NCBI RefSeq assembly: GCF_000346465.2
Contig: NC_034009.1
Coordinates: 6,742,079-6,806,078 of the forward strand
Length of the DNA stretch: 64,000 nucleotides
DNA from: Prunus persica
Taxonomy: Eukaryota; Streptophyta; Magnoliopsida; Rosales; Rosaceae
Direction: 5' to 3'
The notes under the pieces were generated by a model. It was not told the DNA's origin. It saw nothing but the letters and a program-made list of their open reading frames with translations, and made no database searches. Shown piece by piece: positions 32,095 to 44,525 of this stretch. The first letter of the stretch is position 1. Each line of letters begins with the position of its first letter. The position numbers were made by a program, and so were the translations under genes.

Positions 32095-32261
32095 TATCAG
32101 ATTGGTAAAAAATAATACTTCATACATATCAATATATAACAAATAGAAAGGTTATATATACAGAGCCTAGAAAACTATTCTAGGAAAGTAATTATGTTCC
32201 TATAATCTTGCATAATCAAATAATTGACTTAGACTAATTAGGAATGTACAGCTCATTGACA
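32095..32261 (-). repeat. Copia LTR (5' relative to the element)
   Basis: This 167-bp LTR is followed on the plus strand by the TSD copy AAAAC. Confidence 0.95.
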
Positions 32262-32330
32262 AAAACGAATATTAAAAAAAAATGTGAGGAGACTTGAAAA
32301 AAAAAAAAAATTGGAGAGGTATGAAGTTAC

Positions 32331-32447
32331 CTTCCCTTCCATGTGCAGGACAAAAGCTAACAATACTGCAGTAGGAATTCCCATAAGATAATAAGCTCCC
32401 AGATTAACATAAGCCCCCATCTTTTGCTGCCCACTTCCTCTTATAGT
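32331..32447 (-). pseudogene. MATE copy B remnant: exon 6
   Basis: The minus strand reads [20 protein letters not shown] and then LMGIPTAVLLAFVLHMEGK with a GTAACT donor at its 3' edge, the same exon as in copies A, C and D. The 5' edge diverges just before IRGSG and no exon 5 is found upstream, so this is the broken end of the copy. Confidence 0.85.
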
Positions 32448-32449
32448 CG

Positions 32450-33763
32450 ACATTCTCAATCATACCCAATGCTTTGGCCAAAGACTTCCAAACAATTTCC
32501 TCGGAGCATTCTCTCTCTTTAATTACTATAGATAGAGACTTTCTTGTTATACACTCACATGCCTTCATGACTTAATTAAGAATCCCAACCATATCTTGAG
32601 TCATGCCCTTAAGAACACGACTATATGGCATGATCTAAGACCAACAACGCTTTCATAAGGTAACACCAACGTTGAGAAGGGTAATAACTTCTACTCAGAT
32701 ACTCTACATGTACATCTCTTCCAACCATGACTACGCCATGTCCTCGACACCTCCTTTTCCCCCTGATTGAAGGAAGCCGCTCCTCCCAACCTCCTATAAT
32801 AACACCAACGTTGGGAAGGGTAATAACTTCTTCAACTCAGATACTCTACCTAATAAATACATTCCGAACGTTGGCGTCAAACTGGGCTATGCCGGTTACC
32901 ACATCTTTGTGCCTCTTAGGAGACATGACCATCCCTTTTGTGTTGATCACCACTCGGGCTGAAGAAGAAAAACTTACAACTGCTGATCGGCCTAGTTGAA
33001 ACTTTGACTTTTACGTCAAAGTTCCTATGTTGAGCATTAAAAGCCACCCGTCAACAAGAGGATAAAAAAATGAACCGCCAACATAGAATCATATTCTATT
33101 CATGATGAATGATGCCAACTACAATCCCATGCATGCATAGGTTTCTCACACACACACTACCATGGTGTCACGAGGGCTCGAACTTAAAACCACTGGTCTG
33201 TAAGCAAATGTCGTTTTCCACTGGGCATTGGTTATTTGAAAGATGTTTTATGTTGGATGGAACTGATCCAGTCCAATTATATATGTTGAATCTGTTTGGA
33301 TTGGATTGCTTACCTAATATTGAATTCTAATATGACAAATCAAATTCTAATTGGATTGGATACTGATTCTTCAAAAGAAATTGGATTGGAACTGATGCAT
33401 AGCCTGTATATAAACGTTAGCTTTGTAAATCGTACGACTTGATGATAATTTAAAATTTATGAGAAAGCGTGACATGAATTTGATGTACCAATTGTGATTT
33501 TGGACTCGCTATAAATGGAGCAGAAAGGTTTGCCAGCTCTGCTTACTGACAAAGTAACGACTGAATGGGGCGCATTTTGTTTCTTGCAAATATGAAACAG
33601 GGGAGAGTCTTCTTCACCTGAATTTCCAACATCTATCAAAATATCTCCCATGAAAAATATTATGCTCATAACTAAGCAGGAGAGCCTTCATTATTATTTT
33701 AACTCTTTTATTTCTGAATTTGGCTCAGAATTATACAATCTAGCCATAATCATGACTTCCGCA
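32450..33763. other. Spacer with a short duplicated stretch; no gene recognised
   Basis: A phrase of about 45 bp (AACACCAACGTTG, GGGTAATAACTTCT, CAGATACTCTAC) occurs near 32660-32710 and again near 32805-32855. The second copy continues into an open stretch (about 32800-32990, plus strand) encoding NKYIPNVGVKLGYAGYHIFV, which I do not recognise. Confidence 0.4.
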
Positions 33764-36089
33764 TCAGCTTGACGACTCAGCCACGGTCACTCTGTTGAAC
33801 ACGCTATCAGAAGCTTTCTTCACCTACAAAAGGAATGAAAATGGAGCATGAGATGAATGCGACAGAGATTGATACATGAAACTTGACATGACAAACAAGT
33901 TTACTTCTTTCTCCCAATCTGTGCATATGACTATGATTGCAAGAGATAGTGCTTGCACAAATAGCGCCATAATAATTCCAATCCAAAGACCCTGCGCAGA
34001 ACACGTAAATTTTTTTATATCCATGGAAGATTAAGAAAGTAGGTCAAAAGAAAAGTAGTATGGAAGATTAAAACCACAAGGATCTGGTGTCACCTTCCCT
34101 CCAATGTGCTGCACAAAAGCTAATAAGACTGCAGTAGGAATTCCTATAAGATAATAGGCTCCCAGATTAACATATACCCCAATCTTTTGCTGCCCACTTC
34201 CTCTTATGACACCTAAAATTGTAAATCAAAGTCTCTTCTTTTCAATAAATCGACTACAGAATATTTTCTTTAAGATGAGAAACTTGGATATACAGAATAG
34301 TTCAGTGTTTCACCATGACATACTTCACCAATTGCACTTATATATTATGTTTATCTTTTTTTTCTCTTTCCGAAATCAGTTTGATGGTATAAGCCTGGTA
34401 TTATATGAAGCTTTGGAAATCGAAGATTATAACCGAAAATTCTGTTGTTATAAGAGAAGAAATTGAGAGAAATAGCAAGAACCTGAAAGAACAGATTGAG
34501 GTCCATCAAAAAAGTGGGATAGGGCGACAAAAATCAACATTTCTCCAACATACTTCACAACCTCTTTTTCACTGCTGTAACAGTAACCCCAAACGTTTCG
34601 AGCCAATATCATGACAGCAGCAGCCACAATGCCTTCAGTAACAACAATGGATAGTGCAACGCATATTGCTATACACACCATTCGTGGTTGCCCAGCTCCC
34701 AATTGATTTGAAACTCTTGTGCTAACAACAGACAATGTACAAGTAAAGAACATAAAAGAATTTATGGGACAGTTACTCACAATAGAATCATGCAGTACTT
34801 AAATCTAGCTGTGAACTCACTTACCTTACTGTACCACTGAAAGCCAGAGGAATCATGTAGACCATTAAACATGTGTTAAAGCTGGAATTGTATCACAATC
34901 GGTTACTAACAAGAATTTGTATTTTCGTTAATTCATTCGTTAGCATCAAATGTAAAACCTGATTGAGAGGGCTGAGGTTTCAAGCTTTGGATTAGGAAGA
35001 AAACCAGATAAGAGCACTATCATTTCGAACGACCAGACTTCTAAGCTGTTCACAGACATAAGACCAAATAAGTACTAACATATTCATTCCAAGTCTTTAA
35101 TGTTCCAATGGTGAGTCAACTTAAGATTACCTGACCATTACAGCTGAAGGAATTGATAGTTTTAAAAAATTGGGAATTCCATGAAAGGCCTCCTTTGAGA
35201 ATCCAGTCCATGTGAGCTTACAAGAGGGAGACACTCTGACATAAAGAGCCAATAACAATGTATTGATTGAATACGTGACGGAGGTTGCCAAAGCAGCGCC
35301 TCTGTATCCAAGGCTGGTCTTGTATACCAGAACCCAACAGTTAAGCAAGTGCACAAGCGTTGCAACTCCTGTGCTAACAATCAAAGGAACCACATTGTTT
35401 TGAGCTTGCAGGAATCTGGCATGCGATTCTAGGATTGCGTAAGTGAAAAGGCTAGGTATCAAGAAACAAGCATAGTTGCCAGCAGCAGCTGATATTTCTG
35501 GATCTTGACCCAAGAATTCAAGAATGTGGCCAGTATTGGCCCATACAAATGCAAGGGGAATGTTTACCAGAAGAAGAACAAGCATTGCCCTCTGCATGTG
35601 TATGCCAAGCATATGATACTGTTTTGCTCCGTAAGACTGGCCACAGAACGTGTCTAACGCGCTACCCATTCCTCTCTATTCAACAAATGAAGAGGAGAAA
35701 TTTAGAGAAAAATGGAGCCTCATATTATCATCATACACAAAAGTAACAAAAAAGTAAAAAGTTTTTTTTTTTATAAAAAAAATGGACAATAACAGGGGAA
35801 GCCATCTTACCGTCAAGCTCAAACCAGTCACCGAAGCAAATGAAGTGGCCATGGAAGCACCTGCGAGGGCCAGCTCTCCAACATGACCAACATACATGAC
35901 TGAAATAAGCTGCATGCCAAATAGCAAAAAATTTGATGCAACAAGTGGCCCTGCTAACAACAGCTGCTTCTTCACTTCCTCCACAATCTCATCTTTGACC
36001 GGTACTTGTTTTCTTGATAGTAATGATTGTTCTTGGGGAACTTGAATCAAGGCTGACTCGAGACCAGCTGCTTGTTCTTCGAAATCCAT
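33764..36089 (-). CDS. MATE transporter (DETOXIFICATION 16-like), copy C, 490 aa, 8 exons
   Basis: Exons on the minus strand: 36089-35811, 35675-35131, 35045-34959, 34881-34825, 34721-34483, 34212-34094, 33991-33905 and 33823-33764. Every exon length equals copy A (279, 545, 87, 57, 239, 119, 87, 60) and all introns are GT-AG. The protein begins MDFEEQAAGLESALIQV and contains [53 protein letters not shown] and RVSNQLGAGQPR, and ends VAESSS. Relative to A and D, the exon-2 start reads RGMGS rather than IGM(G/S)S, and exon 4 reads GTVR-type instead of GTA(S/R), both single-residue changes. It is predicted to be an intact proton-coupled exporter. A TATA-like TTTTATAG lies about 35 bp upstream of the ATG. 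Confidence 0.93.
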
Positions 36090-37778
36090 TTCTTGCTGTT
36101 CATACGGATGCTGGAAGAGCTATAAAATGGCCCCAATCCCACATTGAATAACAAAAGGTAGTGCTCCTCTCCCTTCTATAAAGAGGTCATCTCCAACATT
36201 CTCTCTTATGCCAATTGTCTACTAGGCCACAGTCATTGTGGCCTCTCCGTTATTAAAGTGAACATACCAACCTACCTTAGTGTTATGTACCAATTGCGGT
36301 AACAAAATGGTTCTCGTAGCAGATTTTGATCAAATCAACAGATTTGTTAAGAATAATTAGAAGATCAGTAGATAATTAATGTACCATATTTCAAGTTTGT
36401 GAAAATAGTCATTAGCCCAAAAAACAAAGAATCGGCCTCATATGCAACTTGAAAAGCAAATTAATCATAGAACGTTGCAAATCATGTCTAACAATCAGGC
36501 ATATTGTTTTATATGCTCCCATATTGTGAATTAAACAGTTGGCTCCCTCAAAGCTTGCTGTAGCTTGTTGCATGATCGGTTCGTGGCAGAGGTGCATTTT
36601 CAAAGAACCAGTCTTTGGATGTGTCTTTTGATGCCTAAAAGTTTGAATTATATATATGAACATTAGAAACACTTCATATACATGAAGAGGAGTGTCCTCA
36701 TTCAAGTGGTACCTCTTGATATTAAGAGGTGCAATCCAAGAGATACATGGTTTCTGGATTAAAGTTACACCAATTTAGAAAAGACACAAACTCCTATATA
36801 AATAGAGGAGAATTTTCTGCAAAAAACTACTCAATCCTATTCATTATAAGCTCTCCTCCTTCTAGTGTCATAAAGCAAAAACCATCTAGAGATTATAATC
36901 TGTAGCAATAACCTCTAGACGTTCTTGATTCTAAAGTGTGTTTGGGGTTTGTCTTTGAGTGTGCAACTCGTTGACAAACAACGCAGCTATAGGCTGGGCT
37001 TATTGTATCCATGGGTGGAACCACACTAAGGGCTACACTGGGTTGTAGCTGAGCGAGGTTTTTTTAGGGAAAAAAACATCAAACTTATATATTTAACTTG
37101 TTTTAAATATTAGCCAATATATATTAACTTATTTAAGTCCAAAAAAGTCTAATTCTTTATGAATTTAGTTGCAGGCAAGCAATAAAAATACACATTAAAA
37201 TAGGCACACTTTCAATTCTATGGTTTAATACATTTTTATTTTGATAATGTGTGTTTTTCAGTTGCATTTGATATGTATTTGTTTTATGATAAATCTTATT
37301 GGGAATCAGTCAATAGGGTTATGAACTAACGTAGTTTATATGATATAATATTTACTTTTATTTATAGAAACCTATAGAAACTGTAAGTAGAAAAAAAATT
37401 ATCATTAGATTTTAAGTTAATAACTTTAGTTAGCCCACTCATTGAAAAATTCATGGTTCCACCATTGATTGTATGCACAAGACTTATTTGCGTACCTTTG
37501 CACCCAAGTTGTGGGGGGCAAACTGAGTCTAAAAAATAGCGTTTACGTGCCTTGAAGCAACCTTTCATATCTTTCATCTTCTATAGCCATGCCCATAGAC
37601 ATACACATATCCAACACAATTCCCATTTATGCATGCTTAAATGGAACGACATGCTTACATGAAATGAGACAAACAATGAATTGGGGAAATCGGGAATGAC
37701 AGTGGGAGACGAAATGGATATGAAATCAACTATTCCTACCTAATCAATCTAATTTTTGAGTTTTCAAGTGTACATTAC
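36090..37778. other. Spacer; a possible promoter-like stretch only
   Basis: The first ~60 bp are the MATE-C promoter. Near 36795-36810 CTATATAAATAGAGGAG resembles a TATA box followed by a leader-like sequence, perhaps an LTR remnant, but no terminal repeat or ORF supports this. Confidence 0.3.
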
Positions 37779-37922
37779 CAGGGACGGACTCAGGATTTCA
37801 AAATGGTGTGGGCTAAAATTTTCTTACGTACAAACTTATTGAAAACTTGACGGTACGAGTAAATTTCATTAATAACAAATAAAAAAATAAAAAAATAAAA
37901 AAATAAAAAAATAAACACTTTT

Positions 37923-37963
<41 letters not shown>

Positions 37964-38799
37964 TTTTAGGGGAGAGAGACGATAGAGAGGGGGGTGGGTG
38001 TGGTGGTGTGGAGTGGGGTGGGAGAGGAGGGGACATAATGAGCCTTACCCCTCAAATAACACTTATATAAGTTGTACCCTTAGAGTCTTCACAACGTTAA
38101 AATCACTAATTATTGATTTATTGTCTATATTATCAACAAATTCTCTTTCAATATGAAGTAACATACAATCAACAAATTCTCTCAAAAATTCCAATAAAAA
38201 CGTTACATATACTTAAATAGTTAAATATCTAATAAATCCCTAATGGACAATTCATACAAGCAAGCAACATACACCAAATCAATTTCAAATCCTATTTAAA
38301 AATAAATAAAAATAAGATTTTGAAAATAAAAAAAATTAATTGATAAACCTTAATTGTAAATCCCTAATTGATATTTCATAAACCCTAAATAATCCCCAAA
38401 ATTTCAAAAAAGAAGAAGATGAAGAATGAAAAGATTACCTTATAGTTTGGTTTAATTAAGTCTGGACATGACATGAATAATTTTCCTTTTTATAGCCGCT
38501 GATGGTTTGCTACTTCGCAAGATAGAGAGAGAGAGAGAGGGAATTCTTTTTTTTTTTTTTTTTGGGAAAGGGAGAGAGGGAATGTCTGTTTTTAGTTAGC
38601 CTAATGGGAGTCTAATGTTTTTTCATGTGTGGTGTGGGGGTTAGTTCCTTTTATTTATTTGTTGGTCAGCCAAGTCCTAGTGAGATTAATTAATAATATT
38701 TTATTTGGGTAGCCTAGGCTAGAGTATTAATTTAATCTTAACAAAAACAAGTTCCCTGTTCTATAAGTCCAGATTAGCATGTTAATAAGACCGTCCCTG
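37779..38799. mobile_element. Non-autonomous DNA transposon with CAGGGACGG termini, 5-bp TSD ATTAC
   Basis: The element starts CAGGGACGGACTC and ends with the inverse, GACCGTCCCTG. It is flanked by ATTAC at 37774-37778 and 38800-38804. The interior is A/T-rich with (AAATAAAA)n near 37890-37915 and a GA microsatellite at about 37925-37960; there is no transposase. The superfamily is uncertain because the apparent TSD is 5 bp. Confidence 0.75.
37925..37960 (+). repeat. (GA)n microsatellite
   Basis: About 35 bp of near-perfect AG dinucleotides within the TIR element; a shorter one occurs near 38524-38540. Confidence 0.95.
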
Positions 38800-38804
38800 A
38801 TTAC

Positions 38805-39417
38805 GGATTCTAATGATATGTGTTAGTAAAGGCGAGAGAAATCACCAATTGGAACAATTCAATTATTCGTATGTGAACAAAACGTAGGGAAGTCAAGTCA
38901 TCATCATAATAATTTCAATATCCACCCAGGTAACATGAGTGCATGTGCTCCGGCGGCATCGATCATGGGTCCATATACAAGCTAGGTGAAACACCGAAAT
39001 TAAACATCACATCTCTTTTGCCTTGAGTCCTTGTATTCAAGATAGATTATTGGGACAAACTCCACGTTTATGATGGAATAAATAGAGCCAGTTTTGTGAT
39101 TGCTTCTAATTACCTACCCTCGTGCATGCATGACAGGACACTCCTTATAGCCGAGGCCTAGCTCAGATTTCGAAAGATCCTGTGCCAGCCACGTGATCTT
39201 TTTTACTCTAATTGCATGAATGTGGGCATTCATGTATCTGAGATTATATGATACATATAAGTGGGTGTTCTTGCTTCCTTCAAGTCTCGTGGGTGTTTTT
39301 GACTTTATATATATAGGTTCATTTTTATTCTGCGCAAGGGCCATGAGCTTCTTTTTTAGATTGGCAAGATAGATGTAAAAAAATGTTTGGCACCGACGAC
39401 ATGTTGGATGCTGTCAT
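38805..39417. other. Spacer; nothing recognised
   Basis: No convincing ORF, terminal repeat or RNA gene was seen. Confidence 0.5.
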
Positions 39418-39767
39418 TGATGTAGCACAGTCTTGGGTGTGTTAGTTTAAACACTCGGAGCAATAGGACAGAAAAGAATAGGAGAAGTTGAAGGGAAGAA
39501 AAGATAGAAGGAAGGCAGAAATCAGAGAGTTTAAGAGAAGGTTTAATCAATATTCAAAACTGAATTTTAAAGAACTACATGGGGGTATTTATAGCAAACT
39601 AAAACCTAGAGATAATAGGATAAAAATCCCTAACTAAAACAGAAATCTTATTCCTAATAAAATAGGAAACTTAGAAATCCTACTAGAATTTGGAAAACTA
39701 AAGAATTTAGGAAACTAACAAATAAATTAGGAAAGTAAACAATTTAGGTCCTATGCAACCTGCATCA
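39418..39767. mobile_element. Solo LTR related to the 8948-14677 gypsy family, TSD GTCAT/GTCAC
   Basis: It starts TGATGTAGCACAG and ends CCTGCATCA, the same termini as the gypsy LTRs. It shares the AATAGGACAGA, AATCAGAGAGTTTAA, TATTTATAG and AACTAAAA blocks in the same order. Flanks are GTCAT (39413-39417) and GTCAC (39768-39772), a 4-of-5 duplication. Confidence 0.85.
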
Positions 39768-39772
39768 GTCAC

Positions 39773-40929
39773 TCTCTTAGTGGAGTACTTTATTATTGAT
39801 AATAAACTGAAGTAATAGGAGGAAGTGATTTGCAATAACTTTGCATGAATTTAAACGTGAAATCATGAAGAGTTAGATTTTCCTTCCTATTGTTGTTATT
39901 TTCACGGATATGCCATTTATGCCGATAAATAGGCATTCGAGAATGCCTTGCCTTGGAGATCATCTGGAGAAGAGTCACAAAGCATCAGTAAAAAGTTTCT
40001 GAGTGGAGCAAAGCCGTCGAAGAGAGAGAACAATATTGTCAATTGTAGTATGAGAGGAGTAAATACAATTATGCAAGGGATTTACATCTCAAGTTGCTAA
40101 AAAGTAAGTACTCCTACACCCTCCCTAGGTCCTGTGTTTGAAGCCCTTCTCCGCCAATATCACGTGTATAATGAGAATACAATTACTATAATATTACGTA
40201 TGTTTTAGATATATGTACATTAACTCTCTTTTTTCCTGTATAATATTATACTATTACTATAGCTGAATTAGATTTGAACTTAAGACCCTTTTAATGCCCA
40301 CCTCACTCTAAGGTGTACAATGCCCACCTCACTCTAATGCCACTTGAGATGGTTTCTACGGAGGTTTTTGGGTTTGGGATTTCTGCCCTTTTTTTTGGGC
40401 TTCGGCTTCCAGTTCCAGGTTAAATGTTTTGTTGTATTTTGGGCTCTTTTTTTTTATTTATTATGTTTGGTTGGGCTTTTTTTTTTGGGGCTTAATGTTG
40501 TAGCTTGGCCAACCCTTCCTGTTTTTTTTGAAACAACCTTTTTTGTATATTCCTTCCTTTTGCCGGAGAACCTTTAGGAGGAGGGGAGGTTACTCCATCC
40601 CAAGCCTTTTTGAGGAGTTACAGAAGGTTTGAAATTGGTACTTTAGTGAAAGGGTAAATTAAAACCCCAATAGACAAATCTAAGACAACAATGATAACTG
40701 TTCGTAGTAACAATATGACTAGTCAATTACTAATCATAGACCTATGAACAAACAAGCCTAGCAAAGACTTATCACAAATCAAATGTTAAAACATGCAAGC
40801 CTAAAAGAGAACTATGTGACAACCTAGGCACTCAGAATGACACGTCAATCTAGACATCCCATGTGCTAACAACAACTATAGTGACAGGTGTGTGAACATT
40901 CATCAGCATTTAAGAGATAGCAGATATAG
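39773..40929. other. Spacer; T-rich tracts, no gene
   Basis: A T-run-rich stretch near 40340-40580 opens one 77-codon frame of Phe/Leu-rich text, which reflects composition only. Confidence 0.45.
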
Positions 40930-42524
40930 TGTAACAACCATGACCCAATTTAATTGTTTTATTCAATTTATGTAATTGTGAAATTATAATTTTGCCCTTG
41001 GGTGTAGGGTCACTTTGGTCACTTTTTGATTCGGAAGGATTTTGGGGAATTGAGTGGCATCGTTGGGTAGAGCTCGTCGATATGAGTCCGTAGACAGACA
41101 GCACGCTCAATACCGATCTGTAATAAACACTTCAAGGCCTAGAAACAAAAAAGACGAAATTGAAAATTTTAAATATGTATTGTACCAAACAGTGCCGCTA
41201 TAGTATTTTTGCTACAGTACCCAGGCCAGCTCTATTTCTCTTCTTCTTCTTCCCCTGCGTGCTCTCTCCCCCTCTCCTTAAGCATAACAGGCCAACCACT
41301 TTGGATGGCAATTTCTCCCAACTCCGGTCATCGTATCAAGCAACACCGGTCCCAAAATCTTCGCATCTTCGTCCTCTACCTAACCCAGCCCATTTCCTAG
41401 CTCAAAAACTCAAGGATTCGCAGCTGGAACTACCAGAAGTGTCGACGATTTTTGAAGTTTCCGATGATGTTTTCGGAGACTCTGGCCACCGTTTTAATTG
41501 AGTGAGGTAGGAAACTTCATCTACTCTTTGTGATCTAACCATTTATGTAGGTATTATAGATCGATTTTGAGGTTTTAGAGATCGTTTAAAACACCCACAT
41601 AAGGCCCACGATTTGGGTTTGTTCCGACTAGTTCTGGCTAGTCTTTGGCCATGGTTCAAGAACAAAAACCACTCCCTTTGTTAGTTTGAACGTATTGGTA
41701 TAGGTATTGTAGGGTGTTTCCAAAAACTTTCATTTTCAGAATTTTCCCAAGCTACCCACCCTCTACCCGCGCATGGGCCATGGGGTGATAGCCCGTTGTA
41801 TTCTGATTTATTCCTCTTGTCATCCCGAGTGCGATGGTATGCTCGGATTCAAATTTGGTTGTCATATGATGGTCGAATAGATTTACGCCTATTAGATGAT
41901 ATCTAAGTTCTATAGGTTCGAACCATTGGATCGATTCCAACTTCAAATATGGCATTCCTCGTGCCTCTGGGATCATGTAGGAATTTGAGGATCGAGAATC
42001 AGAGTCCTGGATACTCCGAATCTTTGAGTCTAGGGTTAGGCGAAGCGATCACTGTCTGATTGTGCGATTGGTTTAAATTCGACTCTTGATCGAGACCAAA
42101 CTTTCAGGATGTGTTGAGTAGACCTCGTTGGATCTCAAGGACCTTGTGGATTTGAAATCGGAGGTCGTGGGGCCCGCGAGCCCCGTTGACCAAAAATGAA
42201 AAGTTTGACTAAACCGTTGACCACGGGTCTTTTGAGACAGTCATGTCCTTTGGAAAGTACTAGAATGACTTTTCTAAGGTGTCGATTCCACATTAAGTTC
42301 CGGGAACTAGGGTTTGATTTTAAATGCGCAGTTGAGGCCGTATAACGAGTTTTGGTAGTGTTTGGACATTTATTTTAGTGTGCGTTACTCTTTGAACATT
42401 TGAAATTTATATTTATAGTGCTTTAATTTTGAGATTATAATATTGTTTATTTGTGGTTTTTGGCTATTATATTGATATAAATGAAGCTTTCGGGATGGTG
42501 TGAATTGATGCATGATTTGATGTT

Positions 42525-43769
42525 TGTTGGGGTTTTTTTTCCTCCAAAGGCTCATCCGGGCTTTGTTGCTTCTTGGATCCCATAGAGTGATGAATGAAGA
42601 CTTCGTTACCCCTTTGTCTGAGTTAGTAAGAACTAGGCCCAAAGTATCCCGAGGGAAAAGCAAGTCCCAGGGGAGTACTTTGTTCTTCTTCAAGCGGCTA
42701 TGTGTTTTGTGTTGATGTTTCCGACAGCTCGACGAAGAGTTGAAGATAAGTTGCTGATGTTGATATGAGATTATATGAGCTTGGAGTGTGGGAGCTACCC
42801 ACAAGTTTAGCAAAAATGAGAATGCATGTGCTTGGCTTGGTGTTAGATATGTTTGAGTTTGGTGTTGATAATTTGTTGTGTGTGGCTATGGCTATGGGGA
42901 TTTAAGAGTTTCAAGAGAAGGAGGATGGAAGGAAAAGCTTGAGGTTTGAAGGCTATGGTGTTTAAAGCTTGGAAGGAAGGAAAAGCTTGGAGCTAAGTGA
43001 TGTTTTATGGGGGTTGGTAGCTGCTGGGATGCTTGCAGCAGCTGAAGAAAGGTGAGTTCTCATAGTTGTTGAGAAGCTTGCAACAACCAAGAGGCTGGTT
43101 TTGGCTGAGAAATGTCTCCCAATTTATAGAAGGTGAGGGTTTTCCTTTATTTCCAATAGGTAAATGGATGTGCTGGAACCAGCTTATTTCCAATGGTTAA
43201 AAGGGAGCACCAAGGTATGCTATTTTCCAGCAGGTGCAACTAGGTACCATAAACTGATTATTTCCTATAGGTAAAAGGAAGTGCTGGAAACGGCTTGTCT
43301 CCAGCGGGTAAAAGGAAGTGCTGAAAAATGCTTGTTTCCAACGAGTAAAGCTAGGCATTTGAAAAATGACTATTTCCTATGGGTAAAAGGAAGTGCTTGA
43401 AAAATATCTCATTTGCTCACCCACATTGGAGAACTCTAAGTAATGGGCTTGGACTTTGGTGCTCCCAAGTAGCTAGCCCAAAGTCTCCATTATCTAAGAG
43501 CTTCTGTGGGCCTTGTGGACCTCCGTAACCTTCTACACCACAATCCCTCGTTCAAGCCCCGTAAACCACATGACTTGGGTTCATGTGAGCTTGGTAGGTG
43601 ATTGGCATAGGAAAAATGTATTATTGATTTAGCATGGCATGATTATTTATATATTTATTTAATAAATTAATTCCTAAAATACAGCTTGAATTAACTCATG
43701 ACCAACATTATATGTTATATTGGGCTTTGAATGTCTTTGGGCTTTCCGTGACTTTTTTGGGCCTCAACA
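42525..43769. mobile_element. Solo LTR nested in the long solo LTR, TSD ATGTT
   Basis: It starts TGTTGGGG and ends GCCTCAACA, with a perfect 5-bp duplication ATGTT at 42520-42524 and 43770-43774. Length is 1245 bp. Near 43140-43400 it holds five or so degenerate ~50-bp units containing GGTAAAAGGAAGTGCT(G/T)GAAA. Confidence 0.92.
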
Positions 43770-44017
43770 ATGTTGAATAATGATAATTCCTGTGTGAATC
43801 TGGAATTGAATTATGATTGGGAAAACTGAATCAGTTGGTATTTAATATTTTAGTTTGAGGTTATGAATGTGTAGGGTCTGAGTATATGCATTTGAGAGTT
43901 GCTGTCTATACTACGAATGTTTTGAGTAATGAAAGATATGATTATGGGATTTCCAGGGATTACGAATTGATGGATAATGGGTACTTGGAAACTGTGGTTA
44001 TCGTTTAGATATGATCG

Positions 44018-44525
44018 GAACCTGAGCACCCTTAACGGGGTGTTTCGTATACCCTTAGTGAGGTAGTCTGCATGCGTAGGGCTTGTCACAAGCACATGAG
44101 TATTGAGGATTTTGTTGCACATGCTGGGAGCCTAGTCCCCTGGTTGGACGGCTCGTCCCTGGCCACATAGTTGTTGAGGATTCTTCCGTGTGTTTCAGCC
44201 AAACGATCCTTAGTTGGATTGTTTCCCCAGTACATGATGTGCATGATGTGCACTATGATATGTACCTCCCTGACACTTGGATACTTGGATATGTCAGAAC
44301 CCGGGCACCCTTGGCGGGGTGTTTCATTGATCCTTAGAGGGGTAGTCTGCGTGCGTTGGACTTGTCACAGGCGCACGAGTATTGAGGATTCTGTTGTGCA
44401 TGCTAGGAGCCCAGTCCCTCCGTTGGACGGCTCGTCCCTAGTCACGTGGTTGTTGAGAATTCCTCTATGTGGTCCAGTCAAACGATCCCTGGGTTGGATT
44501 ATTTTTCCCTGGTACATGATGATAT
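44018..44525 (+). repeat. Two tandem ~280-bp repeats within the long solo LTR
   Basis: The block GAACC(T/C)G(A/G)GCACCCTT at 44018 recurs at 44298. Each unit includes GGTAGTCTGC, GAGTATTGAGGATT, TTGGACGGCTCGTCCCT and CAAACGATCC. Confidence 0.9.

Larger units (their letters stand above)
26628..32261 (-). mobile_element. Ty1-copia LTR retrotransposon in the MATE-B intron, TSD AAAAC
   Basis: LTRs of 167 bp lie at 26628-26794 and 32095-32261, flanked by AAAAC at 26623-26627 and 32262-32266. On the minus strand the LTR starts TGTCAATGAG and is followed internally by TGGTATCAGAGCGG, the tRNA-iMet primer site. A purine tract TTGAGGGGGAG precedes the other LTR. It interrupts the intron between exons 6 and 7 of the MATE-B remnant. 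A hAT MITE is nested at 31363-31947. Confidence 0.95.

Noticed and set aside
40344..40577. 77-codon Phe/Leu-rich plus-strand ORF that looks like a membrane protein
   Set aside because: It follows poly-T runs and composition only; no start context or family signal.
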